This document shows positions 11,869 to 27,502 of a DNA stretch of 64,000 nucleotides, piece by piece. Below the pieces are notes generated by a model. That model searched no databases and was not told the origin of the DNA. It saw only the letters and a program-made list of their open reading frames with translations. The stretch covers positions 2,418,001 to 2,482,000 of the forward strand of contig JAVTLE010000016.1 of assembly GCA_033439295.1 (NCBI GenBank). Reading direction: 5' to 3'. The position numbers and the translations under genes are program-made. How positions within the stretch are numbered: the stretch's first letter is position 1; the number at the start of each line of letters is the position of its first letter. This stretch comes from Deuterostichococcus epilithicus. Its lineage: Eukaryota > Chlorophyta > Trebouxiophyceae > Prasiolales > Stichococcaceae.

Positions 11869-14800
11869 ATGTCACGGCGTGATGGCCCGCCGGTGCGGCC
11901 CCATGGCGCACCTCCTGCCTTGCAAGGACTTCCTGCAACGCATGCGGTAGTCTAGTGAAGAGGTGTTGTCCGTCCTGCGCCATGCGACCTGCCGCACCTT
12001 GCAGTGCAGTGCACACTCTGGGTCGACAGTTCGCCAATCACATGCACACTATAGGTGTGCAAGTTCTGGCTGCAAGACCGCTGCCTGGCCGGCGACCGCT
12101 GCCGCTATGCGCATCCGGGCAAGGGGCCCTCGCGGGTGGAGCAGCACCAGGCGTCGCTGCTGCAAGGCCAGCGCGGCGGCGGCCTGCCAGGCAGCAGCGT
12201 CCACGCCGAGGCCTGGGCGCCCGGCCCCGGGTGGCCGGTAGGTGGCGGCGGGTATTCTGCCGGCAGGGGCGGCCCAGCAGTCCGTTTCGTCCAGCTGGGC
12301 GAGGGGTCGGCAGGTCTGGCGGCAGCGGGCTCAGACGCTCCGCCAGCCGCCGCATGGGGCACCGGCGGCCTGCCGGCCGGCGTTACGGCCCCTGATGCGG
12401 CCTGGACGGCGGAAGCAGAAGACGAAACCGGCTCCGCGAGCGAGTGGTACGTGCCGGACGAGCAGGAGGCGGAGTTCGAGGCGGACGCCGAGGCATGGCT
12501 GCAGGAAGTAGAGGAAGTAGAGGAAGGCGGCGACTGGCCGCAGGGCGACCAGGCCGCGCGGGGTGGCGGCTGGGATGGGGCCGCCGGCGGCGGGCAGCAC
12601 GGCAGCTGGGCGGAGGCAGAGCAGCAGGCCTACTGTGGCGACCAGGGCTACCAGCCAGGAGGCTACCATCAAGGCAGCTACCAGCAGGGCGGCTATGCGT
12701 CCGGCGGCTACTCTGAGGCGGCGAGTTACAGCGGTTCGGAGCAGCAGCGGGGGTATGGCGGCGGCGGCGGCGGCGGCGAGGTGTCGGGCCTGGAGGAGCA
12801 CTTTGACGGCCTGTCGGTGCAGCACAGTGGCAGTTACGGCGACGGCCCTGGGTCTGCGCACCAGCGCGGCCCTGTGCTGGACCTGTGCCAGGTGTGCCTC
12901 GCAGGGCTCCATTTGTGCAGCTGTCGTGTGTGCACACATCGTCCTGCGTCATTTTGTCCTGCATCGGCCCGGCGACTGAGGCGTGTGGGCAATGTCACAT
13001 CCTGGAGTTTGCAAGCCCACACGCTGGGCATGCGGCTGGGCGAAGGCAGCGGACCCGGCCGGTGCCCCAATGCCCACGGACGAAGCAAGCCCTCCATAGG
13101 TGACAGGGCGTGCTGCTGATGTTCCATGCTCATCGAGGCGTCTGTTGCAAGGCTTCTGTTGCACCCTGCGCAGGTCTGCGGGCGGCACGTGCTGGACCCC
13201 AACGATGGCGCGCAGCAGGCACAGCATCTCGAGCAGTGCGTCGCCCGCCACGAGCGGCTGCAGGCCCGCCACGCCAGCGCCGACGTGGAGGTGCGCACGT
13301 GCAGACATGCATATGTCTGTTCTCTGATATACCATGCCGCCAGCTTGCTGGCAGCGGAAGCGCGCCACAAGCGGCTGCCAGCGCGCCACGCTTGCGCTTC
13401 AACAATGAGGCGCGTGTCACGAAATGCGGTTGCAGCATGCCCGCACAGGGCCAGTCGGCTGCTCGCAGCAGCACCTCGCGACGGCCCTGACCTTTTTCCA
13501 TGACAAACACACCCTGCTCCCACCCTGCAGCGCGGCACCTGCCGCGAGTGGGTGCCAGACAAGCAACCTCGAAGGAGGACAATGTGGCAAAAGCACGCGT
13601 GCACATCTCTTGCTGCCAAATCCTCACGGGAATTTGTCGTCTTGGCTCTAGAGTCCACTGTCGTGCCGGTCCTGACTCGCCATCCTTATTCAACCCTGCA
13701 GTGCGGCATCCGCCCGGAGCGCTGAGCTCCTTTCCGCAATGCCTCCCAACGTCCTGTTCCTCCGGTCCCGACCTGCCGTCATATATACCTAGAACCTATA
13801 TGTTCAATATACATCTCCTTAGGTATGTTGATAGATAGAACTTGAACACGCGGTTTGAACGCGGTGTTTCGGTGTCCCACCGCCTTGCAGTGCGGCATCT
13901 GCCTGGAGCGGGTGCTGGAGAAGCAGCCGGCGGCCGGCCGCAAGTTCGGCCTGCTGGCCTGCGAGCACGCTTTTTGCCTGGCCTGCATCCGCGGCTGGCG
14001 GGGCACCTCCGACGCCGGCGCCCCCGCCACTGACATGGTGCGGTTTTCAGGGTTCAGGGTTCAGGGTGCGGTCCCCATGTCTTGCTGCTTCAGCTGTGCA
14101 GTCCAGGCCGACCGCCAATTCCGACCCCTGTGACGCCTGCGCCGTCCCTGAACAGCCCTGCACCCGCTTCGTGGTGAATGCTCGCGGGCTGACCGGGGTT
14201 GCCCTGTGCCCCCGACATTCTGCGAGACACCCTGCGACGTCGGGCCGGCTCACATGCCCCCGCCTGCAGTGCAGCCGGGATGACACGCCATCCGTTGACC
14301 CGTGGTCTGTGGTCCCCTCTCAGGCGCGCACCTGCCCGCTGTGCCGCTCCAGCAGCCACTTCGTGACGCCATCCACGGTGTGGCCAACGTCCCAGGAGCA
14401 GAAGGATTCTATTGTGGCGGGCTACAAGGCGCGTCTGGCCTCCATCGACTGCCGCCACTTCGCCTTTGGTGCGCCCATCGTTCCTCCCACTGTTCACCCC
14501 CTTGGTTCCCTTTTGCCTCGTACTGCCTGGCTACAATGCGCAGTTGGCCCCCGTCGGCTGTCGCCACTTCGCCTTCTCTGCAGCTGCGCAACTCTGCACA
14601 TGCCGGCATTCGTTGTGTCCTTGCCTCTGTGATGGCCACGGCCGAGGCGGCCTGGTCGCTGTGCACAGCGGCTGCGGCGCCATGCGAGGCATGATGAAAA
14701 TGAGGGGCCCTTCCGCCCTCTTACCGGCCACATCTGTTTCGACCCTGCGCTCGGGCATGGCTCAAAATCCAAGTTCCTGTTCCGCCTGCCGCAGGCGAGG

Positions 14801-15162
14801 GCTCTTGCCAGTTTGGGTCTTCCTGCTTCTACCGCCATGCCTACCCGGACGGTACTCTGTGGACGCCCAGCCTGCGCAAGGTGGCACCGCAAGCCAAGCT
14901 CTTTCCGTTTGTCTCGCAATGGAGTCGTGTGATGCAGGCGCAATGCCTACATAGTCTGCTGATCGCAGAAAGCTTGCATGCTCAGACAATGTTGCGGCCG
15001 TGCCAGGTCGCTGGGCAATCCTTCAGACAGCGACGGCAGTACCTTGAAGCAGCGTTGTGGACTTTGTGCCAGGTGGGCACGGCGGAGGGCGATGTCAAGA
15101 TCGTGTCAGAAGTTCGCCTGTCGCAGTTCCTCGATGACGCGCCCGCCTTCCGCGGGCGGTGA
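11869..15162 (+). CDS. MKRN: Makorin-type RING E3 ubiquitin ligase
   Basis: Exons at 11869-11946, 12055-12891, 13174-13290, 13891-14037, 14324-14468 and 14794-15162 join in phase. Order of parts: a short Pro-rich start ([13 protein letters not shown]); a C3H1 zinc finger ([20 protein letters not shown]); a long acidic then Gly/Tyr/Gln-rich linker; the makorin Cys-His motif (LDLCQVCGRH ... [10 protein letters not shown]); a RING finger (CGICLERVL ... [13 protein letters not shown] ... TCPLCR); and a second C3H1 finger ([20 protein letters not shown]). The C-terminus [10 protein letters not shown] resembles plant makorins. Makorins are RNA-binding ubiquitin ligases. The low-complexity linker (about residues 110-270) is larger than usual. 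The last exon may hide a small intron. Introns carry decayed copies of neighbouring exon edges. The gene may share a transcript with uL18. Confidence 0.9.
13362..13393 (+). repeat. Decayed copy of makorin exon 3 end
   Basis: A segment containing GCCACAAGCGGCTGCCAGCG, inside the intron, mirrors the exon-3 segment around 13245-13276 (GCCACGAGCGGCTGCAGGCC). The shared core GCGGCTG is displaced by 117 bp. The exon encodes [10 protein letters not shown] and the copy could read [10 protein letters not shown]. It is too degraded at its flanks to serve as an alternative exon with confidence. Confidence 0.6.
13520..13735 (+). repeat. Two decayed copies of the makorin RING-exon acceptor
   Basis: The true acceptor ends at 13890 (CCTTGCAG then TGCGGCATCTGCC). 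Near-copies occur with the AG ending at 13701 (CCCTGCAG then TGCGGCATCCGCC) and at 13530 (CCCTGCAG then CGCGGCACCTGCC). Spacings are 189 and 171 bp, longer than the single-copy duplications elsewhere. Each copy retains pyrimidines plus CAG. The copy at 13701 soon reaches a stop, so its use would truncate the RING. Confidence 0.6.
14046..14068 (+). repeat. Short telomere-like repeat
   Basis: Three tandem TTCAGGG-type heptamers lie just after the donor of the RING exon. Plant-type telomeres are TTTAGGG, so this is one base off and very short. It is most likely an interstitial scrap or chance, not a chromosome end. Confidence 0.45.
14529..14578 (+). repeat. Decayed copy of makorin exon 5 end
   Basis: The exon end at 14420-14468 (GGCTACAAGGCGCGTCTGG ... 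CGCCACTTCGCCTTTG, then GT) is echoed 109 bp downstream (GGCTACAATGCGCAGTTGG ... CGCCACTTCGCCTTCT). Where the exon has its GT donor, the copy has CTGCAG. Confidence 0.8.
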
Positions 15163-15633
15163 CGGCAGGATCTGGCGACGTATGGTTTGTGGCCGGCTCA
15201 AGGGATTTGCTGCTGCTGCCTTGTCGGACGACAAAGCAATATCCTGATCCTAGAGCGCCGACGCTCCATGGCAAGCCGAGGCATAGTGGCTTCAGAGGTT
15301 CCATGCTAGAACGTGCTTCAAGGTTGCCGCCGTTTCAGCACTGCAAGCGTGCTGAACCAGCGTGCCACCCGTTCACATGGCCGCACGTGAAAATGGTTGC
15401 TGCAAACGATTGTCGAGTAGCGTTTACCAGCCTTCCTCTAGAGGGACCCTGGTTACAGAGCGTTTTGAAGATGCCTGCCAAGAGTCGCCGCCCTGTCTGT
15501 ACCATGCTATCGGCAGTCTCTTCGCCAGTCTTTCGCAAACCACTGGTGTCCCCAAAGACGCTTCCTGTCGGATACCACACAGAGACGGCCGCAGCACAGT
15601 CCCAAGGCGGGGCTGCTGCACCGCCACCGCCGC
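15163..15633. other. Convergent 3' region of makorin and GARS
   Basis: This holds the 3' ends of the two convergent genes. The only feature I can point to is a minus-strand TGTAA at 15453-15457. Confidence 0.5.
15453..15457 (-). terminator. Candidate TGTAA polyadenylation signal for GARS
   Basis: Green algae commonly use TGTAA as the poly(A) signal. This copy lies about 180 nt past the GARS stop, a plausible 3' UTR length. A pentamer occurs often by chance, so this is only a candidate. Confidence 0.4.
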
Positions 15634-19976
<4,343 letters not shown>

Positions 19977-20957
19977 CCTGCGGTGCCATGATCATAGCCC
20001 CATTCGAATGCCGCAGTAAAAGATTTCTGGCATGTGAGAGAGCGCCACAGTCGACTCACCTCGTCGCGGCCGCTGCCAGACTGAAGTCTGAACTGCTCGC
20101 GTCGGCCGATGCCCAGATAGGCAGAGAGGGGTCAAGCAGCGCGCGCAATGCTACATTCCTTTTGTAGTAAGAGCGATTGAGATTGTGCAGAGCCAGTCCA
20201 GGCGCTCACAGCGAGCTTCCGGAAGTCCCCGCCGACACAGATTGCCAGTGTTTGTAACGGCAGAGGCCGCGGCAGGAACACGCGGATTGAACAAGTCGAG
20301 GCTGTTGCACTCTCCAACACAAACAACATTCACCCTTAAAATGCGTAAGTTGCCTCCGCATTGTCCACAAACGCTGATTGGGATTAGCCATGAGTTAACT
20401 CTGATTACCCGAAATTTCACACAGCAGGTGCAGTGCACGCTTTCATAATAATGAACGCTGCACGGTAGCGAAACTGCTCTACAGCGCATTTCAGGCCGCT
20501 GAGAAGCACCCCCCTCCCGCCGCTTCGCTGCGCCTGGCAGGTTGCTGAAACCCTGATCTGAGCCTGCGATCTGCCGCTCCGCAACCTGTGCAGATTACCA
20601 GGGCTGCGGTCTGTACCAAGGACAATACGGTTGCGGGGGAAGTTTGACGCTCCGCCTGTGCTTTGTCCAGCTGGGCCTCGCCTGAACTTGTAAGGGACTT
20701 CCCAGCAGGGCGACGCATCTACGCACGAGCAGCACGGGTGCAGTGGGGCAAGGGGTCTTTTAGGGTTTCAGAACACTTTTCAGAAGGCCTGCACGCAAGG
20801 TAACCCAGACGGACCCCTTGGCAGGGGCTCGTCCCTGCAGACGCAGACGCACGTGCGCTGTGATTACCTGGCTTGCCCGAGCCAGTAAGGGTTCTCAGAC
20901 GGTGGCGGCATGACCACACGAGGCTGACGGCAAGCAGTCTGCTTTGCAGGCAGCAGA
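19977..20957. promoter_or_regulatory. Divergent intergenic region, GARS / SnoaL-like gene
   Basis: About 980 bp lie between two divergent starts and should contain both promoters. I see no conserved coding segment and no convincing TATA element. Confidence 0.4.
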
Positions 20958-21814
20958 TGACGTCTTCGAACACCAACCTCGCCGCGGTGGACATAGAGCC
21001 AGACGACGGACAGTCTGAGCCTGCACTGACGGAGGCGCATGTCCGAGATGTGTTCAGCCACTGGGAAGCGGGTGTGCATGTTGCATTGCACGGCATTTGC
21101 ATTATACTGCGTAGCCTGCAGATCTCGGTCAAAATTTTGCCTCCCAGAAATCGCGACCAAATGTTTCAACCTCTCAGAGACTCTGATTTCCCACATATTA
21201 ACGCAGGCCGGCCAGCGCTCTTTGCGCAGAACGTCGCAGAAGATGTCGAGTGGACGCAGGTATTGCCGCATGATGACCCTCCACCGATATATCTGTGAAG
21301 CGCTTGACAAAGATTGTTTGATGACAGTCCAGTCACTTTGCTCATATCGGTCCGGAATGCAGATGGGCAACCACCCACTGGCAAAGTGCTACTTCTCAAA
21401 GCACGACTATTTCGAGGTGCGCATCAAGCTGCGATGACTCTGCCTTCATTGCTCACCTATGACCTACGAAGCCAAGGGACGTGCGACGATGGCCATGCGG
21501 CAGAGTAAACCTTCAGCAAGCCATCCATGCTCATGCTCACAGCCTTTTCCGCTGAACAGGCAGAGGACGGCCCGATCTCGCGCATTAAAAGGGCCATCCG
21601 CGGCTCGCTGCGGCTGCACGTGCAATCGGTCCTCATCTCTGGCACCTGGGCGACTGTCGAGCTGCATGCGGAGGCGACGGCCAAGGGCGGCTGGGTGTTC
21701 GACAACATGTATTGCTGGCTGCTGGAGTTCCAGCATGGACTGATCGTCACGGCGCGGTCATACATCGCTGATGCGGCTCAAGTCACGAGGCTCATCGAGG
21801 AGAGCGAAGCGTGA
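20958..21814 (+). CDS. SnoaL-like (NTF2-fold) protein
   Basis: ATG at 20958 opens an exon ending LTEAHVRDVFSHWEAG (to about 21072). Further short exons encode RPALFAQNVAEDVEWT (near 21210-21256) and MGNHPLAKCYFSKHDYFE (near 21360-21416). A last exon from about 21560 encodes ISRIKRAIRGSLRLHV, a Trp/Tyr-rich strand (GGWVFDNMYCWLLEF), and ends TRLIEESEA with a stop at 21814. The pattern DVEWT...GNHPLAG...FDNxYCW is typical of SnoaL/ketosteroid-isomerase-like cone-shaped proteins. These are small enzymes or ligand-binding proteins of very varied role, so no reaction is assigned. It sits between GARS and a double amidohydrolase on the same strand as the latter. Confidence 0.75.
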
Positions 21815-22501
21815 ACCACGTCACGATGGCGTGTACAGCAGCATGTATTCAAGATCAGGCTTGGACATGTGTTGGTACATTGTGCGTTTCTGCACCGCCG
21901 TCCGCGTGCGGTTGGTTGCAGCGTTTGGGGTTTGCTATTGTCCGTTCAAGTCACACGTGACATTGCGTTTCAACTGCACATCCAAAGTCGGCTTCGTCGT
22001 GTTGGGCGGAAGAAACCTGACATCCTTCTAATTCGATCAGCAGGTTGCAGATTTGCCTGCAAGCAATCATTCTCCAGAACGGGGGAGGCCAGTTGCCCTG
22101 AGGAGTACGGGCAAGGACACAGCTGCTACGCAGATATTTGGCAGGACAGCAGCTCTCGCACACGATTTTCGCCGTTACGCCCCACGGCTAGAACGAAACA
22201 GAGCTTCAGAGAGTTCTGTGCCCGTCGATCGATCCCACAAAGGCCGTTGCAAAACGAGACGGCCGATCGTCACGACACAGGCACGCCAAAAGGGCCTGTA
22301 CATAGTCTCGGGCTGCCTGACACGCCCCCAGGGACAAATCCAATGGGCTGATGTCTATGCATTTGCGTGTCGGATCCATCGCGGATGCAGCCAGGACAGC
22401 TGCACCTTCACACAGTCTGGCATACCCAACACAGAACTTGACCGTTGCTAGTTACATTGGTGCTCACTAGTCTCTTGTGTGGTCTGAGCACAGCCTCTGC
22501 C
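21815..22501. other. Intergenic, tandem plus-strand genes
   Basis: About 690 bp, holding the 3' UTR of the SnoaL-like gene and the promoter of the amidohydrolase gene. No coding segment was recognised. Confidence 0.4.
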
Positions 22502-25500
22502 ATGACGGTCCTGCCGTCCGTCACCGGGGAACCATACACCTGGCCTTATGATGGGCAGTGGGCGCCTGAGGACACTGCATTCATCATCATCGACATGCAG
22601 GTGAGCACCATTGTGGCGAAGTTCCACCGTGCATGAGTGACTGATCTGGTCCGCCAGCCTCGCCTGCACCTGCTCTCTCCACCATGTGGCCAATGGGCGC
22701 GCAATGATGGTGACCGCCAATGCATGCTCTGCTTCTTGCAGATCGACTTCTGCGGCGAAGGCGGCTACGTGGACCAGATGGGCTACGATCTGTCGCTCGT
22801 GAGGGCGCCCATCGAGCCCATCAAGTGCGCCTCATCTCGTGCCGCGCTGGCGGCGCCGCTACCCTAGCCGCGCCTCTCTACCCAGCGGCACTAGTGACAA
22901 TGCAAGGCTGCACAAGGATCCCACCTGCCCAAGCCATTCCTGCTATCCAGCGGCCAGGACAAGGTCCACTCCTGCTTACAGCGGACTCGACCAGTGCTAC
23001 CTATGCGTTGTGCAGGCGGGTGCTGGCGGCGGCGCGGAAGGTGGGTATGACCGTCATTCACACGCGGGAGGGCCACCGCCCCGACCTCCTGGACCTGCCG
23101 CCGAACAAGAAGTGGCGCTCCAAGCAGATCGGTGGGCGCCTAAACCTGTGCATGCCGCCGCCGCAATAGACTCAATGACACATTGAAGTTTGCATTGGTG
23201 TGCCGTGGTGTGCCGCGGCAGCAGCCAGTCATTGTTGATCTGCATCATTCTTGAGCAGGTGCGTGCATCGGGGACAGGGGACCCTGTGGCAGGGTGCTGA
23301 CGCGCGGCGAGCCTGGGTGGGACATCATCCCGGAGCTGGCACCGCAGCCGGGGGAGGCAATCATCGACAAGCCCGGCAAGGGGTGCTTCTATGCCACAGG
23401 TTTGTCGCTGTGCCTCAGCCCTGTGTCCGGAAGCCAAGCCTGCCAGGAGCTGACCGGCGCGGGAGGCTGTCAGGCAGCGGCAGTCCAGAGCACGCGCGTG
23501 GCATGACCTGAGGCGATTGTTAATCGACAGCGCCGGCTCAAACAGCTGCAGCACAATCCAGCAAGGAACCCAAATGGCCACGGCTGGTGCTGGCCTTGCT
23601 GTGGCACTCCATCTCCAACTGCACGCTCCTGCCTGCTGCAGACCTGCAGCTGCTGCTGGCGAACGCTGGCGTGCGCAACATCATCTTCTCCGGCATCACG
23701 ACCGACGTGTGCGTGCACACCACCATGCGCGACGCCAATGACCGCGGGTGCGCGGGCACGCAGTCCTTGCCCGATGACAGGCAGTGTAATCTTGCTGCGA
23801 GTGGTGTCGGCTCCGAGCACTGCTTGTCATCAGTGCGGCCCCGGCCGGGCCTCGGCCGGGCTGAAGAGGAGTTGCTCAGAGGCCGGACAGGTTGCAGCTG
23901 TCTGCGCATCTCGTCCGCCTGATTGGGTGTGTCTGGGCATGGATCAGTCCAAAGCAGCTACTTGCGCTCGGCAGGTACGAGTGCCTGCTGTTGTCCGACT
24001 GCACCGCGGCCACGGACCCCGGCAACCATGCAGCCGCCCTCAAGATGGTCAAGATGCAGGTGCGAGGTCGGGGTTGATGCAGCTACTGCAATGAGATGGC
24101 ATCGAGCGCCTTATTTGCAGCAGCAATCGGCCAACCATGCTGCTCGCTGACTTGATAGGATGAGGCATGCTGGTGGGCCATGTGAAAGCTGATGTCCTGG
24201 AACGCTTCAGCGACCCTGCGCATCGCGGCACAGGGCGGCGTGTTTGGCTCAGTGGCGGACTCGTCCGCGCTGCTGGCGGCGCTAGACCCTGAGGGTGCGC
24301 CACCAGCGGCGACGGCAGCGGCGGCAAACGGCACCAAGGCGCCGGCGGTTGCCGCAATCAATGGTCATGCTACTGCGACTCCTGCCAGCGGCAACGTCCG
24401 CACCGTCAGCATCCCCTCAGCTGCGCCATACCCATACGAGCTGCCGGTAGGCGTATTGCTCGCCTCCAGCACGCACGGCATAGACGAGCCACAACGACTT
24501 TCAATCCAATACTGTATACTTTCAAAAAGGCATAAGATGCTGAAGAACTAGTAATATGATTGCGGTATTCCCTTGGCATAGGTGGAACACACTGCGCTCA
24601 TCATGATCGACTTCCAGCGAGACTTCTTCCTTCCGGGCGGCTTTGGTGACGCCCTCGGCAACGACATCGAGCTGCTCAAGGTCGGGCTTTGCGTTCTGAT
24701 CCTTGCATGCTTGTGCCCGCTTCAAAAGTCACTTTGACAGGCCCGTCCGCACATTTAATTTCGAGTCGAACGGCCCTGTGCCAGGGTACCGCGTCCGCAG
24801 CGATGAGCATTCGGCTGACCCTGGGCCTGATGCTGCAGCTTGTAGCTTTAATTCTTCCTAAAACCACCCATAAAAGCTGCTGTGCGCTGCTGGACATGAC
24901 AGCGCTGCGTCTGCTGACCCGGCTTGCACTGCCCAGGAGTGCGTGCCGGGGGCGCAGACGCTGCTGGAGGCCTGCCGCAGCGCTGGCATCACCGTAGTGC
25001 ACACCCTCGAGGCACACAAGGTACATTCTCGTAGCTCAGACCCTGTGCTCTATTCCAATTACGGGTACCTCGCATGCACATGCTCGACACACCTCGCTTG
25101 TTCCACACAGCTTTAAGTGTGACGGCCCTGTGCAAGACTGGTGGCAGGCGGTGACTGAAACTGAACCTCCTCCACTGCATTCCGGGACGACTCCACGCTG
25201 CTTCACCGCTGCGGCGGCACGTTCGACGGCAAGTCGGAGGCTGCAGCAGGCACCAAGGCATCACGGCGAGTCCAGCAGGGCGGCGCCGCCTGCAGGCGGG
25301 AACCAGTGTCCGCCTACACCTCCCGTCTTACTTCCCACCACCCTAATTCCCGAATCACTCACCCCTTTTCCGTATCTTCCACTGACACATCAAGCCTTCC
25401 TTTGCACCAGGAGGACCTGTCGGACCTGCACCCGGCCAAGCTGACGCGTGGGCACCCGCCGCCGGGGAGCCGCATTGGCGACGCCTCCGCCATGGGCCGC

Positions 25501-26691
25501 ATTCTGGTGCGCGGCGAGCCGGGCAATGGGATCATCGACGACCTGGCGCCAGTGGAGGTACATCACCGTTGATTGGCGCCTGCAGAATGGGAAAATCCAC
25601 TTTGTTTGATGCCCGCCTGCTGCACGGCGAGTCTGGCAATGGCGTCGTTGACGACCTGGCAGCTGCAGCGGTGTTTCACTTGTGCAAATGTTTTTGAGCA
25701 ACAGTTTACATCTGCTGCCCTGGACTATCATGCTACCTTTTCAGCTTTCCAGTCTGCTTGGGAGGAGCCCAGTGGCGCCATCATTGTTGACGCCAAACTG
25801 CAGGCCCCGCAGCCTGCGCAGCCTTGGGCCGGCTCAGGATTGCCCATGGACGACCAAATGGCATTCCTGAATTGTGAGAACGTCGCTACAACTCAAGCTT
25901 GCCACTGCTGGATGCAGGGGGAGCGGCTGCTGTACAAGCGGGCCAAGGGGGCCTTCTACGACACCGACCTTGATGACTGGCTGCTGGCGCGCGGCATCAC
26001 GCACCTGCTGGTTGCGGGCGTCACCACGGAGGTGTGATAGTGCAAACCTTGAACCCTAAAAAACCGCTCCGGAGGCCCTCGTGAGCGCTGGATCGTTGTG
26101 TGCGTCGCTGTGCGTGACGGCCGGCGGGCTGCTGAACGGCGGCCGGCAGAGCCAGAAACGTGCAGCGACTCCGGAGTGCAGCTCTGCTGCTTTGTCCAGC
26201 TGTATAGACTCGGGACTGCATAATAGCAAGCGCACGCCCGCCATGTGGGTGCATCAAACAGCGCAGCTGAACTCGCATCCACATCAGAAGCCCCCCGCCT
26301 GTGCTTCACAACGCACCTTGTGGCACACACAGGTGTGCGTGCAGACCACGATGCGAGAGGCCAACGATCGCGGCTTCGAGTGCCTGCTGGTGGCGGACGC
26401 CACGGCGTCTTACACGCCGGCTTTCAAGGCCGCCACTCTGGAGATGGTCACCTCCCAGGCAAGTGCTCCAAGCTCGAGCTGGTGGCGCAAGCACTGCCAT
26501 CCAAACGCAGCATGGCCTCTTCAGACGAGGCTGGGTCTGGGGTGCTGCAGATATCTTTCCTATCCAAGAAATTTTTCGCCCAAACGCGGTGACACCAAAA
26601 GGATGAAGTCCACGGTGGTGTGATGTCCCAGGGCGGCATTGTGGGATGGACCGCTGACGCCAATGCAGTGGCGGCTGCCCTCAGCGCCTGA
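22502..26691 (+). CDS. Two-domain isochorismatase-like cysteine amidohydrolase
   Basis: Start ATG 22502 ([20 protein letters not shown]); no in-frame ATG lies upstream. Domain 1 has the catalytic Asp in [16 protein letters not shown], the Lys in [14 protein letters not shown] and the Cys in [19 protein letters not shown]. It ends [17 protein letters not shown] (about 24240-24290). An Ala/Thr-rich linker then runs without stop into the next domain start, [10 protein letters not shown], spliced to [20 protein letters not shown] (from 24582). Domain 2 repeats the triad: Asp in [11 protein letters not shown], Lys in [14 protein letters not shown] (near 25935), Cys in [19 protein letters not shown]. 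It ends [13 protein letters not shown] with the stop at 26691. The product is roughly 470 residues, about twice a normal family member. Relatives include ureidoacrylate (RutB) and biuret amidohydrolases, but I cannot fix the substrate. Both domains resemble one bacterial subfamily, suggesting internal duplication. Confidence 0.88.
25598..25672 (+). repeat. Decayed copy of an amidohydrolase exon end
   Basis: The exon end at about 25486-25558 encodes [21 protein letters not shown] copy 113 bp downstream, within the intron, reads [19 protein letters not shown]. At the position of the exon's GT donor the copy has GCTGCAGCGGTG, containing an AG. Confidence 0.85.
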
Positions 26692-27502
26692 TCAAACGGG
26701 AAAGTGGAACAGAGATCATGCCGACAAGCAACACACCTTGCAAATGTACTTTTTCAGCAACGGGACGGCGTAACGCGCAAAGGGTCAAGAGTAAAGCCTT
26801 GAAATGGTAGAAGCTGTTCCTTTGCAATGCTAAACTTGGCAGCCAGAAGGCAACAGACATCATGTGTCATTGTGTTTGTATCTGTTTTAGTAACATGTCA
26901 CATCGTAGTCAAATTTATATGTTTGGAATCGAATCGCAGTTGCGGGGTTGTTTACCTACGTGCTTCATGCAATTTTCTTTCCAGTGATCTCGAAATTCAT
27001 CGGTTTTCGGCGGCCGCTCGTAAGTCTTACCCTTGATGCTAACTCTCAATGCAATAATGTCAACGATTGCTACCAGTGTGTGCGCTGCATGGCAGAAAGC
27101 CGATTGCAGTGCCCGTGGCATCTGGGCGCAAGCCATGCAATAGGGCCAACATGCCCAACAAACAAAACCAATTGACTAGTATGACAACGATTATCTCAGG
27201 TCCGCCAGCACAAACATGGCGCGGCGCGGCGGCGGCCAGGATCTGAAAAAGCATGCTACATTCACGGCTTACAATGGACCCCAACCTGGCAGGCCGCTCA
27301 TGACAAGCCCTTGCCGTGTCCTTCCCGGCATGACCCAGTTTAGTTTTGACCCCGCAGGCTCTATTGATGTCTGCAGCGGTGGGTGCCACCACCACAACCG
27401 CTGAGCCGGCAGCCACAGGCGTTGCGTCCTGCACCCTTGCAACGCCGGCAGCTGCACGATGCACGACACCGGCCGATGCGGGCGCCAGGGAGGGCATCAC
27501 GT
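26692..27502. other. Convergent 3' region, relatively AT-rich
   Basis: This lies between the amidohydrolase stop and the AZG (-) stop. The part at 26700-27060 is clearly more AT-rich than the surroundings. No gene was recognised. Confidence 0.5.
27269..27273 (-). terminator. Candidate TGTAA polyadenylation signal for the minus-strand AZG gene
   Basis: A minus-strand TGTAA lies about 230 nt beyond the stop at 27503. It fits the usual green-algal signal, but a pentamer alone is weak evidence. Confidence 0.4.

Noticed and set aside
13362-13400. Makorin exon-3 copy as a live alternative exon
   Set aside because: Only about 30 bp match, and no convincing donor follows, so a relic is the simpler reading.
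14046-14068. Possible telomere or chromosome end
   Set aside because: Only three imperfect heptamers, lying in the middle of a gene.
20958-26691. Bacterial contamination suggested by SnoaL and isochorismatase families
   Set aside because: Both genes are interrupted by introns with the same donors as their neighbours and are flanked by clearly eukaryotic genes. An old gene transfer remains possible.
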